NCBI GenBank assembly: GCA_030653545.1
Contig: JAURZE010000005.1
Coordinates: 186,001-250,000, forward strand
Direction: 5' to 3'
From: Nitrospira sp.
GTDB taxonomy: Bacteria > Nitrospirota > Nitrospiria > Nitrospirales > Nitrospiraceae
Length of the DNA: 64,000 nt
The notes beneath the pieces were generated by a model that had not been told where the DNA came from, searched no databases, and saw nothing but the letters and a program-made list of their open reading frames with translations. Each line of letters opens with the position of its first letter. The stretch's first letter is position 1. A program made the translations under genes and the position numbers. Shown here in pieces: positions 35,732-44,637 of this stretch.

Positions 35732-36583
35732 ATGTCACTGTTTCACATCTTCTGTAAACGACGAGCAAGAGATTGCAATGGGGATGTGAGTTTCATTCAC
35801 TTCGCGGTGCTGCTGATTGCCCTGTTTCCTTCCATCGCCTTTTCGGAGCCGTCCAAGAAACATCCCAGCCCCTGTCAGATCGCCTATCCCAGCGATGCGA
35901 CTATCGAGTGGAACTGTTGGACTATGCGGCCCGGTGAATCGCTTGAAAAGCTGTTCGGGGAGCGCTGGGTCGAAGTCGCACGGTTCAACCGGATTGATCG
36001 GCGTCATGCGCGTTCCGGCGCCTCGCTCAAAGTCCCGAAGCGGCTTGACGATTTGGACTCCTTCTCGCCGCTCCCGCTGTTGTATCCGCCCGCCGAGCAG
36101 GAGGATCGGTTCATCCTCATCGATCTTTCGGAGCAATTTCTCGGGGCCTATGAATACGGCGCCTTACGGTTTGCGCTCCCGATTGCTTCCGGGAACGGAG
36201 GCAACGAAACACCGCTCGGCGATTTCCGGATCACCGCAGCCCATCGCGTGCATCGGTCCTGTCTCTATACGGTCGAAGGAACGGACCGGCCCTATCCCAT
36301 GAACTATGCGTTGCGTTTCTTTGTGAATCGGGCAGGCGTGTCCTATTGGATTCACGGGCGGGATTTGCCGGGCTATCCGGCTTCACATGGCTGTATCGGG
36401 CTCTATGATGAACCGATGCAGAAGGAACAGTACGGAATTCCGAAAGACCCGGAGTTGAACGATGCGAAGCGACTCTTCGAGTGGGTGTTAGGAGGCGAAG
36501 TGCAAGACGACGCGGTGATTCTGCTCGCCCAAGGTCCCAGGCTTCAGATCATCGGCGAGGCGCCGAAGCGTGAGCGGCGATGA
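35732..36583 (+). CDS. L,D-transpeptidase (YkuD/ErfK family) with altered active-site motif
   Basis: 283 residues. A signal peptide (about 20-40, FAVLLIALFPSIAFSEPS) is followed by a LysM-like segment (about 60-105) and a YkuD domain (about 125-270). The catalytic region reads HGRDLPGYPASHGCIGLYD: the His and Cys of the HX(n)SHGC motif are present, but the usual Arg after SHGC-[IV] is Gly. L,D-transpeptidases form 3-3 peptidoglycan cross-links or attach lipoproteins. The ATG at 35732 is the most natural start; the open frame continues upstream within the preceding gene. Confidence 0.85.
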   Translation: MSLFHIFCKRRARDCNGDVSFIHFAVLLIALFPSIAFSEPSKKHPSPCQIAYPSDATIEWNCWTMRPGESLEKLFGERWVEVARFNRIDRRHARSGASLKVPKRLDDLDSFSPLPLLYPPAEQEDRFILIDLSEQFLGAYEYGALRFALPIASGNGGNETPLGDFRITAAHRVHRSCLYTVEGTDRPYPMNYALRFFVNRAGVSYWIHGRDLPGYPASHGCIGLYDEPMQKEQYGIPKDPELNDAKRLFEWVLGGEVQDDAVILLAQGPRLQIIGEAPKRERR

Positions 36584-36608
36584 CGACCGAGGCCGGTCTG
36601 TTCCTTGG

Positions 36609-37946
36609 TTAGTGCGCCCGGCGATCGACCGATTCGGTCATAGCTTTCAGCGAATCAGAGACCCGTACTTCGTAGGAAGCGGCGGGTTCGAGCGCCTGCA
36701 GCGAAAGCGGGAGCTGGGCTAGTTGGTCAGCGGCATGGGCGCGGCTGTCAGTGAGAGAGGGAAGCGGCGCGATGAGCTGGCCGTCGCGCATGACCGGTTG
36801 GAGGAGGCCTTGTCCTTCCTGTCGATCCGTACTCGTCGTCAGCAGATCGTAGGCCCATTGCCCGTCGGCGGTGCGTTCGCGATAGACCTGTTTGCGTCCC
36901 GGCCAGGTGGCTTTGCCTTCGGACCGTTTGCGGCAAGGCCGGCCGGCGTATTCCTGAAGTTTGTAAGCGCAGTCCAGTGAAGGCGCATCCGTCGAGGTCG
37001 TCATCGCCGTGCCGACGGCGAAACTGTCGATCGGTGCGCGGCTGTGAATCAACGCTCGCAACCGGTATTCATCCAGATTGCCGCTGACGAGGATCGTTGC
37101 ATGCGGTAAGCCTCCCTCGTCGAGAATCTTTCTGACGTTCCTGGCATGCTCGGCAAGATCGCCGCTATCTAGCCGAATACCTTTCACGGAGATGGCTTTG
37201 GCGAGTAGCGAGGGCGCGAGCGCCACGACCTTGTGCGCAGCGGCTTCGGTGTCGTAGGTGTCGATCAGCAGTACGACATTCTCCGGCTGGGCCTGCGCGA
37301 AGTGGGTGAAGGACTCGGATTCGTCCTCGTGGGCTTGGACGAACGAATGGGCCATCGTGCCGAAAATCGGGATGCCGAAGGCTCTGCCGGCCAGCACGGT
37401 CGCAGTACCGGCGAATCCGGCAAGATAGCTGGCGCGCGCGGCATAGAGACCGGCTTCGGCCCCGTGTGCGCGGCGAAGTCCAAAGTCGATGAGCGGCTTG
37501 CCTTCGGCGATCAAGACGGATCGCGCGGCCTTCGAGGCGATCATGGTCTGGAAGTTCAGTAGATTCATGATGCGCGTTTCGACCAGTTGGGCCTGCGGCA
37601 TGGGGGCGACGATGCGTAAGATCGGCTCGTTGGGGAAAAAGATGGTGCCTTCCGCCATTGCTTCGACCGATCCCGAAAAGCGGAGTCCTTCCAAATAGCG
37701 CAGGAGCGTCGGCGAGAATCGGCCGGTCTGTGCGAGCCAGGCGATGTCGTCGGAGGTGAAGCGTAGGCGAGAAAGATAGTCCACGGCCTGCGGGAGTCCG
37801 GCAGCCATGAGGAAATTGCGATGGGGCGGCAGGCGGCGGACAAAAAATTCGAAGACGGCCGGTTCCTCCATGCCCTGCTCCAGATAGGCTTGGGCCATCG
37901 TCAACTGGTACAGGTCCGTCAGGAGTGCGTGGTCGGATGGATTCAT
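36609..37946 (-). CDS. pncB: Nicotinate phosphoribosyltransferase
   Basis: 445 residues. The enzyme joins nicotinate and phosphoribosyl pyrophosphate to make nicotinate mononucleotide in NAD salvage. The start LLTDLYQLTMAQAY and the ETRIMNLLNFQTMIASKAAR and IRLDSGDLAEHARNVRKILD segments are family signatures. The ATG at 37946 overlaps the stop of the nicotinamidase gene (ATGA), so salvage of nicotinamide is encoded as a unit. A longer open frame upstream lies inside that gene and is rejected. The corresponding pncB2 of M. tuberculosis is hypoxia-regulated. Confidence 0.94.
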   Translation of the reverse strand: MNPSDHALLTDLYQLTMAQAYLEQGMEEPAVFEFFVRRLPPHRNFLMAAGLPQAVDYLSRLRFTSDDIAWLAQTGRFSPTLLRYLEGLRFSGSVEAMAEGTIFFPNEPILRIVAPMPQAQLVETRIMNLLNFQTMIASKAARSVLIAEGKPLIDFGLRRAHGAEAGLYAARASYLAGFAGTATVLAGRAFGIPIFGTMAHSFVQAHEDESESFTHFAQAQPENVVLLIDTYDTEAAAHKVVALAPSLLAKAISVKGIRLDSGDLAEHARNVRKILDEGGLPHATILVSGNLDEYRLRALIHSRAPIDSFAVGTAMTTSTDAPSLDCAYKLQEYAGRPCRKRSEGKATWPGRKQVYRERTADGQWAYDLLTTSTDRQEGQGLLQPVMRDGQLIAPLPSLTDSRAHAADQLAQLPLSLQALEPAASYEVRVSDSLKAMTESVDRRAH

Positions 37947-38566
37947 TGTGTGAGCTGTTCCAACCGGATGGGGACAGCGCCGCTGCGGATCATTTCGTCG
38001 ATCGCCCGCTGACCGTCGCCCGGTTGACGATTGACGGCGGCGATGCCGTCGAGCAGGAGGCAGGTCTCGTAGCCGAGTCTGCGCGCGTCTCTGACGCTGT
38101 AGAGCACGCAATAGTCGGTGGCCAGGCCGCCGATGAAAATACGCCGTACATGATCGCGCTGCAGCAGTTCATGCAGGGGTGTGTCTTCGAAGACCGAGTA
38201 GACGTCTTTGTCCGGTTTGGTGGCTTTGTAAATCGTCTCGACGGTCGATGGGATTGGGAACTGCGTGGGTGTCAGCGAGCCGGGCGTATCTGCCACGCAG
38301 TGCACGGGCCAGGGGCCGCCTTGTTCTCTGAACGAACAATGGCGCGGCGGGTGCCAATCGCGCGAGAAAATGATTGGGAGACGGCGTGTCACGAAACGGT
38401 CGCAATAGTGGCGCAGAACCGGCAGAAGCCCGTCGCCTCCGGCAATTCCGAGTGCGCCGCCGGGAAGAAAATCATTCTGCAGGTCCACGACCAGCAGCGC
38501 ATCGCCCGGCGCGAGGACGACATGGTTAGACGATGGAGTTGCCGGATGGGTCGAGAGCAGCGTCAT
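37943..38566 (-). CDS. pncA: Nicotinamidase (isochorismatase-like hydrolase)
   Basis: 207 residues of the isochorismatase-like fold. The expected catalytic triad is visible: Asp28 in LVVDLQNDF, Lys in YKATKPDKD and Cys in GLATDYCVLYSV. SRDWHPPRH provides metal-binding Asp and His residues, as in nicotinamidases. It deamidates nicotinamide to nicotinate, the substrate of the enzyme encoded by the next gene, with which it overlaps by four bases. Confidence 0.93.
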   Translation of the reverse strand: MTLLSTHPATPSSNHVVLAPGDALLVVDLQNDFLPGGALGIAGGDGLLPVLRHYCDRFVTRRLPIIFSRDWHPPRHCSFREQGGPWPVHCVADTPGSLTPTQFPIPSTVETIYKATKPDKDVYSVFEDTPLHELLQRDHVRRIFIGGLATDYCVLYSVRDARRLGYETCLLLDGIAAVNRQPGDGQRAIDEMIRSGAVPIRLEQLTQ

Positions 38567-38614
38567 GGGTATTCCCGCTAAGCAGGCGGTCAGGCCAGTG
38601 GAGTCTCGGTTCGC

Positions 38615-41038
38615 TCACGGTTCCATGATGATCCGTCCGCCGGGATGTTCTTCGCCCTCACCCCACTCCGCGACGGCCTGCGCCATTTCGGCGAGGCGTT
38701 GAGCGGCACGGCCAAACACCGTGTCGGGAGGATATTCCCCGTCGATACCGCGTTCTCCGGCCGTCACGCCGGTGAGCAATTCAATGGCTTCTTCCAGCGT
38801 GTTCACCGCGTAGACGGTGAACTGTCCCGATTCCACCGCTTCGACCACATCGCGACGAAGGGCGAGATGGTTCGTATTACGCGCCGGAATGATCACGCCC
38901 TGTTTGCCGGTCAGTCCACGCCGTGAACAGGATTCAAGAAACCCTTCGATTTTCTCGTTGACGCCGCCGATAGGCTGGACTTCGCCCAATTGGTTGACGG
39001 ATCCGGTGACGGCAAGATATTGCCGGATCGGCAGATCGGCTAGGCTGGACAAAATTGCGGTCAACTCGGCGACAGCGGCGCTGTCTCCTTCAATCTCGGA
39101 GTAGGTTTGTTCGAAGGTCAAGGACGCGCTCATGGCGAAGGGATGTAGCCCGGCAAACTTTCCTGCCAGGTAACCGGCGATGGTCATGACCCCTTTGCTA
39201 TGGATATTGCCGGCCAACTCCGCTTCTCGCTGCACGTCGATGACGCCTTTGGTGCCGACATACGTGCGCGCCGTGATGCGGGTGGGGCGGCCGAACGCGT
39301 AGTCGCCGAGTTCATGGACGGAGAGACCATTCACCTGGCCGACGCTCTCGCCGTCGAGATCGACCATCAGGGTACCTTCTTTGATTTCGTCCTGGATCCA
39401 ATGTTCGGCCAGATTCGACCGGTGGCGCTTGTGCGCGATGGCCGCGTCCACATCTCCGCGCGTCACAAACGAATGACCTTCTTTCCTGGCCCAGTAGCCG
39501 GCCTCGCGGATGAGGTCGCTCACGAGGCTGAATCGCAGTGACAGGCGGTCGTGCCGATCGGCAAAGCGGAAGCCTTGCCGAATCACTTCGGCGACCGCAT
39601 CGGCGCCAAAGTGCGGCAGCCCTTCTTCGCGGCAGAGTTTTGCGATGAAGCGGGCGTACTGGCGATCCTGCCGTTCGCTTCGGACCACTTCCGTATCGAA
39701 GTCCGCCTTCACTTTAAAGAGCTTGGCAAAGTCCTCTTCGTAGGCTTGGAGCAGGTAGTAGATCATGGGCGGCCCGACCATGATGATTTTCACCGTGACG
39801 GGGATGGCTTGCGGCCGGAGGCCGGCGGTGGAGAAACCATAGAATTCGCCGGGGTCTTCGATTTTCACTTCAGCCGTTTTGATGACTCGCTTCAGCGCGT
39901 CCCAGGAAAATGGTTGATGCAACATGTCCAGCGCATTCACGATCAGGTAGCCGCCGTTGGCTTGGAGGACGGCGCCGGCACGGATTTCAGTGAAGTCCGT
40001 GTACATGACGCCCATATGTGCGCGGCGTTCGATTTTGCCGATCAGGTTGGTGTAAGTCGGGTGCGATTCGTCGATGACGGGCGCGCCGCCGGTCGAGTCA
40101 TGCTCGACGATGAGATTCACGAGATAGCGGGTCATGTCAGGCCGACGGAGTTCCAGGCCAGGAATGGGTAATGCCGGTCCTTCATGGGGAAGAAATTCTT
40201 TGTAATGGTGGATGACGTTGTCTTTCACACGCTCGAGATAGGCGGAGACGGCCGGTAGATCTTGGTAGGACCGCAGTAACGCCTCATACCGGCCTTCGAG
40301 CACGTTGGTCACCACCTGGTGATCGAGGTGGCGGAGCTGGTGCTCCATTTCTTTATCGAGGCCGTGGAGACGCACATGAAAGTCACGGATCTCGCCTTCG
40401 AGGGCGAGCCGGCGTTCGGTGAGGTCCCGTTGTTCTGGTTCGGTCATGGCCTCCATGGCTTCGTCGGTCATGGGATGTCCGTCTTTGAGCGGCACGAGTC
40501 CGAATCCCGCCGGCGTTTCGTCGAACCCGAACCCGCGGGCGAGACTCAACTTGGTGAGCTCTTGGAACAGCGTTTTCTTCTTGGCTTCAGTTTCGTCATG
40601 CAGCTTGGCTTTGCCGTCGAGGTACTTCTTGCTTTCGAACGCGGCAGGGATGTCGCGCCGCAAGCTCTCGATGAACGTGGCCATGTCCCGTTTGAAGGCA
40701 CCGCCTTGCCCGGCGGGAAAGGAAAGACCGACCGGCCGTGAGGGGTCCTGAAAATTGTTGACGTAGCACCAGTCGGAAGGAGCCTGGGCTGTCCGGGCCA
40801 GCCGTGTCACCATCTGACGGACCAGGGTGGCTTTCCCTGTGCCGACCGGGCCGGAGACGTACAGGTTGAACCCCGGGCTCTTCATCGAGAGACCGAACTC
40901 CAGCGCTTCGACCGCCCGCTCCTGGCCGATAATATCGGTGAGCGGTTCGAGTTCGCTCGTGTCTTCGAACCCTAACTGTGCGGGATCGACTGTGGGCGAC
41001 AACATCGAAACGGGAACTCTAAATTTGTCCGTGCTCAT
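38615..41038 (-). CDS. Lon-family ATP-dependent protease
   Basis: 807 residues. It has an AAA+ module with GPVGTGKAT (Walker A, near residue 66) and a long helical insertion (about 100-330), then an S16 protease domain with EGDSAAV and NEKIEGF; the catalytic Ser lies near 651 and Lys near 694, the same spacing as in Lon. It lacks the N-terminal LON substrate-binding domain of LonA, so it belongs to the Lon-like (LonB/LonC) proteases common in stress islands. It directly follows the HPF/cold-shock gene with no gap. Confidence 0.9.
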   Translation of the reverse strand: MSTDKFRVPVSMLSPTVDPAQLGFEDTSELEPLTDIIGQERAVEALEFGLSMKSPGFNLYVSGPVGTGKATLVRQMVTRLARTAQAPSDWCYVNNFQDPSRPVGLSFPAGQGGAFKRDMATFIESLRRDIPAAFESKKYLDGKAKLHDETEAKKKTLFQELTKLSLARGFGFDETPAGFGLVPLKDGHPMTDEAMEAMTEPEQRDLTERRLALEGEIRDFHVRLHGLDKEMEHQLRHLDHQVVTNVLEGRYEALLRSYQDLPAVSAYLERVKDNVIHHYKEFLPHEGPALPIPGLELRRPDMTRYLVNLIVEHDSTGGAPVIDESHPTYTNLIGKIERRAHMGVMYTDFTEIRAGAVLQANGGYLIVNALDMLHQPFSWDALKRVIKTAEVKIEDPGEFYGFSTAGLRPQAIPVTVKIIMVGPPMIYYLLQAYEEDFAKLFKVKADFDTEVVRSERQDRQYARFIAKLCREEGLPHFGADAVAEVIRQGFRFADRHDRLSLRFSLVSDLIREAGYWARKEGHSFVTRGDVDAAIAHKRHRSNLAEHWIQDEIKEGTLMVDLDGESVGQVNGLSVHELGDYAFGRPTRITARTYVGTKGVIDVQREAELAGNIHSKGVMTIAGYLAGKFAGLHPFAMSASLTFEQTYSEIEGDSAAVAELTAILSSLADLPIRQYLAVTGSVNQLGEVQPIGGVNEKIEGFLESCSRRGLTGKQGVIIPARNTNHLALRRDVVEAVESGQFTVYAVNTLEEAIELLTGVTAGERGIDGEYPPDTVFGRAAQRLAEMAQAVAEWGEGEEHPGGRIIMEP

Positions 41039-41593
41039 CTACACTACTTTCGTTGCGACCACCGGAGGTGGCTGTACGGTTGTGGCCTGGGGGCCTTTCT
41101 TGCCTTGCTCCACCCCGAACACCACGTCTGTTCCGTCTTCGAGCTGCTCAAACGTGAGGCTGTGAAGTGCATTCGCATGAAAATACACTTCCCCCCCGCC
41201 CTCCTGGAGGATGAACCCATAGCCTTCCTTCGGGAAGAGCTTGCAGATCACTCCACGATTGGGTGGAACAGGTGGAAGGCGCACGTCGGTCTCTGCGCGC
41301 TTCTCACGAAACTTCCGCAGTTCAATCGTCACAGCTTCAAAGGCGCTCCGGATGGCTTCTTCGAACGTCTTATCTTCCTTGCGAGCGGTCAAGGTATGGC
41401 GGTCTGGGATTGTGACAACCACGAGCGCCTCCGCGACGTGGTCTTGTTTCTTGTGATGGCGGTTCTTTGTCAGAGTCACGCGGCCATGGGTGAGGTCGTC
41501 ATGCCCCCGACGGAGATCCTCCATGCGGGCTTCGATTTCGGTCTTCCAGCGTGGCGTCATCTCGACATTTCGGCTTTGGATTTCTAAGTCCAT
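41039..41593 (-). CDS. Ribosome hibernation factor (HPF/RaiA-like) fused to a cold-shock domain
   Basis: 184 residues. Residues 1-110 resemble HPF/RaiA (MDLEIQSRNVEMTPRWKTEI, with a basic HHKKQD loop and VVTIPDRHTLTARKEDKTFEEAIRSAFEAV), proteins that inactivate stationary-phase ribosomes. From about 115 to 175 there is a cold-shock-like OB domain with RNP-like motifs (GYGFI and VYFHANAL). Such a fusion could bring the factor to RNA-rich sites. The stop codon of this gene is directly followed by the start of the Lon-family gene, implying cotranscription and a link between ribosome hibernation and proteolysis. Confidence 0.85.
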   Translation of the reverse strand: MDLEIQSRNVEMTPRWKTEIEARMEDLRRGHDDLTHGRVTLTKNRHHKKQDHVAEALVVVTIPDRHTLTARKEDKTFEEAIRSAFEAVTIELRKFREKRAETDVRLPPVPPNRGVICKLFPKEGYGFILQEGGGEVYFHANALHSLTFEQLEDGTDVVFGVEQGKKGPQATTVQPPPVVATKVV

Positions 41594-41668
41594 CTGGTGC
41601 CCTCCTTTTCTTCAGTTTTAACTATCAGCAAGGCGGATGCCGCTTGCGTCAAATCCACCGGTTGGAGA

Positions 41669-41689
41669 ATGGCCTCAGAAAGAGGCCAT
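41669..41689. promoter_or_regulatory. Perfect dyad between divergent genes
   Basis: Eight-base perfect arms (41669-41676 and 41682-41689) around a 5-base A-rich loop. It lies in the gap between the minus-strand HPF gene and the plus-strand APH-like gene, where regulators commonly bind. Another GAATGGCC sequence follows at about 41708. It could be an operator or an RNA hairpin; which is unknown. Confidence 0.35.
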
Positions 41690-41824
41690 CGTTTACGCAG
41701 TTTTGCGAATGGCCATGCTTTCCACGTGGTAAATGACAGGGCAGACTGGCGCATTTCTCCTCAGTGGTCGCAATGTGGGTGAAGCGCAATGCGTCACTTG
41801 CAGCACCGTGAGAGGAGGCAGGAG

Positions 41825-41977
41825 ATGGCGCAAGCGGAAATGTATCATTGGGATCGCTGTTACAGGCGGTCGTTCAGATGGCTGTTCGATTGGAATGTGA
41901 CTTGCGTGTTATTTCTGTATGCCGACGCTGAGAAAACAGGCTCTCGAAGAGTATCTCCAGTCGCGTTTTGGGCCTGA
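41825..41977 (+). CDS. Possible 50-residue leader open frame overlapping the APH-like gene
   Basis: An ATG preceded by GAGGAGGCAGGAG, a much better ribosome site than that of the next gene. The 50-codon frame is rich in Trp, Tyr, Cys and Arg (residues 7-30) and overlaps the first 59 bases of the APH-like gene in another frame. It may be a translational coupling leader for the APH-like gene, or a chance frame with a good ribosome site. Confidence 0.35.
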   Translation: MAQAEMYHWDRCYRRSFRWLFDWNVTCVLFLYADAEKTGSRRVSPVAFWA

Positions 41978-43004
41978 CGCTACGTTGCTGTCGTTCGGCG
42001 TGATCGGAAAGGCAAGTTCAGAAGGGGCGCATAAGCAATACGGCTATGGGACACCGGTCAAGCTGACGTTCCGTGTCGGCAACGATGTACGGTCGGCTGT
42101 GTTGGAAACCATGAAGCCCGGTCCCTTCGGGCACGAGCACATGGCTGATCGGGCGCAGGCGATGTTGTGGGACTACGAGTCCTATGGACGGCTCCCGCGC
42201 CATGTAAAGGCGCTCGACGTCGGCATCTTTACAGGCACACAGAAAATGTTGTCTGTTGCAGAGGGGCGGGAATACTTTGTCCTGAATCAATGGACCGAGG
42301 GAGTAAGTTATCACGAAGATCTGGAACGGCTCGCCAAGGGGCGATCGCTCCGTCCGCTCGATCGCAAGCGGACCGTCGCCCTTGCGCGTTATCTGGCGCA
42401 GATCCACGCGCATAAGAAACGGGATGCCGATTTATACCGCCGCCGTTTGCGGGAGTTAATCGGTCACGGCGAATGCATCATGGGGCTGACCGACAGTTAC
42501 CCCGAGCGGTTCGGGTTTATCACGGAAGCCTTGTTGCGCGGAATTGAGGATGCCGCCAACCGTTGGCGGTGGCGTCTGCGCGGACAGACCAAACGATTGT
42601 CGCAAGTGCACGGGGATTTTCACCCTTGGAATGTGTTGTTCAAGAAGGGTGTCGATTTCGCAGTGCTCGATCGCTCACGCGGGGAGTGGGGTGAACCGGC
42701 GGACGACGTGACATCCATGACGATCAACTATTTCTTCTATTCACTCTGCCGGTGGGGACGGCTGAAGGGGCCGTACGAAGTGCTTTTCCGCCTGTTTTGG
42801 GAGGAGTATATCGAGGCAAGCGGCGATGAGGATGTGTTGGCAACAGCGGCGCCGTTCTTTGCGTTTCGCGGCTTGGTACTGGCGAGTCCTGTCTGGTATC
42901 CCACGTTGCCGATCGGTGTGCGTCGAACCATCTTTCGATTTATAGATCAGGTCCTCGCTGCACCGCGCTTCGATCCGTCACGGGTGAATGAGTATTGCGG
43001 GTGA
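41919..43004 (+). CDS. Aminoglycoside-phosphotransferase-like kinase
   Basis: 361 residues of the APH/choline-kinase fold. The catalytic loop HGDFHPWNVLF begins near residue 231 and a metal-binding segment DRSRGEWGEPADDV follows at about 250. Proteins of this type are often not resistance enzymes; Rv2004c of M. tuberculosis couples such a domain to a P-loop kinase domain. Here the next gene encodes a separate P-loop kinase. No ribosome site precedes the ATG, which may be coupled to a leader frame at 41825. Confidence 0.82.
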   Translation: MPTLRKQALEEYLQSRFGPDATLLSFGVIGKASSEGAHKQYGYGTPVKLTFRVGNDVRSAVLETMKPGPFGHEHMADRAQAMLWDYESYGRLPRHVKALDVGIFTGTQKMLSVAEGREYFVLNQWTEGVSYHEDLERLAKGRSLRPLDRKRTVALARYLAQIHAHKKRDADLYRRRLRELIGHGECIMGLTDSYPERFGFITEALLRGIEDAANRWRWRLRGQTKRLSQVHGDFHPWNVLFKKGVDFAVLDRSRGEWGEPADDVTSMTINYFFYSLCRWGRLKGPYEVLFRLFWEEYIEASGDEDVLATAAPFFAFRGLVLASPVWYPTLPIGVRRTIFRFIDQVLAAPRFDPSRVNEYCG

Positions 43005-43089
43005 GTTATGAGTTGTCAGCCATTAGGAGTCGTTGGATTCAAACGATGCTGAAAGCTGAGGGCAGATTGCTGATAGCTGTGTTCTGCTT

Positions 43090-43620
43090 ATGAGTCGGAC
43101 CCAAGGTTTCGCCATCTGGATTACGGGCCTGCCGGCTTCCGGCAAGAGCACGATCGTAAGGGCGCTCACGCCGCAGCTTGAAGCGGAAGGCCTGACAGTG
43201 GAAGTATTGGAGTCAGATGAGGTCAGACGTGTGCTCACGCCGGAGGCAACCTACTCGCAGGCCGAGCGGGACCTCTTCTACCGCGCTTTAGCGCTGATGG
43301 GGGCGAAGCTGGTGGCGCAGGGCGTGACCGTGATCTTTGACGCCACAGCCACCCGGCGTGAGTATCGCGACTTTGCCAGGAGGCTGATTCCCCGATTCAT
43401 CGAAGTGGCGGTGGAATGTCCGCTGGAAATCTGCACGCAGCGTGACTACAAAGGGACGTATCAACGAGGGCAGCGAGGTGAGTCCAGCACTGTGCCGGGG
43501 TTGCAGTCCCCATATGAACCGCCGGTCAGCCCAGATCTGACCATCGATACGACGGAAGTCCCGGCGAGCGCAGCGGCGGAGAATGTACTCGCGCTTGTGA
43601 AGAAACGATTTCTTCAGTAA
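43090..43620 (+). CDS. Adenylylsulfate-kinase-like P-loop kinase
   Basis: 176 residues, beginning with the Walker A motif GLPASGKST (residues 13-21), LESDEVRR and DATATRREYR segments and a FIEVAVECPLEICTQRDYKGTYQRG segment. These match APS kinase (CysC) and its relatives. No other sulfate-assimilation genes lie nearby. As a neighbour of the APH-like gene it may be the split-off second domain of a Rv2004c-type protein and act on an unknown small molecule instead of adenylylsulfate. Confidence 0.8.
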   Translation: MSRTQGFAIWITGLPASGKSTIVRALTPQLEAEGLTVEVLESDEVRRVLTPEATYSQAERDLFYRALALMGAKLVAQGVTVIFDATATRREYRDFARRLIPRFIEVAVECPLEICTQRDYKGTYQRGQRGESSTVPGLQSPYEPPVSPDLTIDTTEVPASAAAENVLALVKKRFLQ

Positions 43621-43634
43621 ATAGCAGCTTCTTT

Positions 43635-44297
43635 TTATTCTTTTGCTTTTCCCTCTCGATGAAAGTGCCGCAGAAACCACTTGCATGCGTGCTCGGCTAC
43701 CTGTTCCAGCGTGCCTGGTTCTTCAAATAGATGTGTGGCTCCGGGGACGACGGTCAGTTTCTTCTCACAGATGAGCATTTCGTAGGCTGATTGGTTCATC
43801 TCAATCACCGGTTCATCCCACCCACCGACAATCAGCAGAGTTGGCGCGGTCACCGAGGGCAGATAGGCTTCTGCCAAGTCGGGCCGTCCGCCTCGCGACA
43901 CGATGGCCTGGATGTTTTGTGGGTCTCTGGCAGCGGCTTGCAACGCCGCGCCGGCTCCGGTGCTGGCGCCGAAATAGCCGATGCCAAGCTTCTTTGTGTG
44001 CGGGTCTTTATCCAGCCAGGCTTTGGCCAGCAACAGCCGATCGGCCAGCAGATCGATATCAAACACTTTCCGTCGGTCCTCGGCTTCGTCCGGCGTGAGC
44101 AGGTCAAGCAATAGTGTCGCGAGGCCGTTCTGCTGCAGATGGCGGGCGACGAAGTTGTTACGCGGGCTCAATCGTCCGCTGCCGCTGCCGTGAGCAAAGA
44201 GGATGACGCCGCTTGGATCAGGTGGGAGGCCTAGGATGCCCTCAAGCGCCAGTTTTCCGTAAATGATCTGGACATTGTGCTCGTGGCTAGTCATCAT
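43635..44297 (-). CDS. Dienelactone-hydrolase-like alpha/beta hydrolase
   Basis: 220 residues. The nucleophile elbow G-A-S-T-G carries Ser near residue 111, Asp is in GGWDEP and His in GATHLFEEP; the spacing fits an alpha/beta hydrolase. LFAHGSGSGRLSPRN resembles the oxyanion-hole region of the dienelactone hydrolases fused to phosphoribosyltransferases (Rv0571c type). The substrate is unknown. The gene converges on the APS-kinase-like gene and ends 14 bases after it. Confidence 0.85.
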   Translation of the reverse strand: MMTSHEHNVQIIYGKLALEGILGLPPDPSGVILFAHGSGSGRLSPRNNFVARHLQQNGLATLLLDLLTPDEAEDRRKVFDIDLLADRLLLAKAWLDKDPHTKKLGIGYFGASTGAGAALQAAARDPQNIQAIVSRGGRPDLAEAYLPSVTAPTLLIVGGWDEPVIEMNQSAYEMLICEKKLTVVPGATHLFEEPGTLEQVAEHACKWFLRHFHREGKAKE

Positions 44298-44637
44298 CGC
44301 TTGGTCCGATCGTTCATATTTGAACTATGTTAGCAAGTAGCTAATAAATAAGAGTAAAGAAATGAACGTGTTGGTCTTTGCTGTGGATATTTTCTCTAGA
44401 AGCGTACTTGCACGAAGACGGTTTTGACTAAGATTCCTGATAAATCGATGTCAGGGGCTATGCTCAGCGTATAAATGCGACAAGCTGTACAATAATGTAC
44501 GTATAAGTAGTCTCCACAGAGACAATTTTAGGCAATTTATATTCTAAGTCATTGATAATTAGAAAACTGTAATGCTGGATCGCAACTTGCTCAATCCCCC
44601 AGGCATACGTCAACTTTCACCTGGGGAGGAAATAATC
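44298..44637. promoter_or_regulatory. AT-rich intergenic region, probable promoter
   Basis: 340 bases between the divergent hydrolase and the zinc-ribbon gene. From about 44340 to 44570 it is visibly richer in A and T than the rest of the window (TTTTAGGCAATTTATATTC and similar). TTGATAAT near 44553 resembles half of an FNR/ANR site but the second half does not match. Probably the promoter region of one or both genes. Confidence 0.4.

Noticed and set aside
44550-44566. FNR/ANR-like TTGAT half site
   Set aside because: The second half-site does not match ATCAA, so oxygen control cannot be claimed from it.
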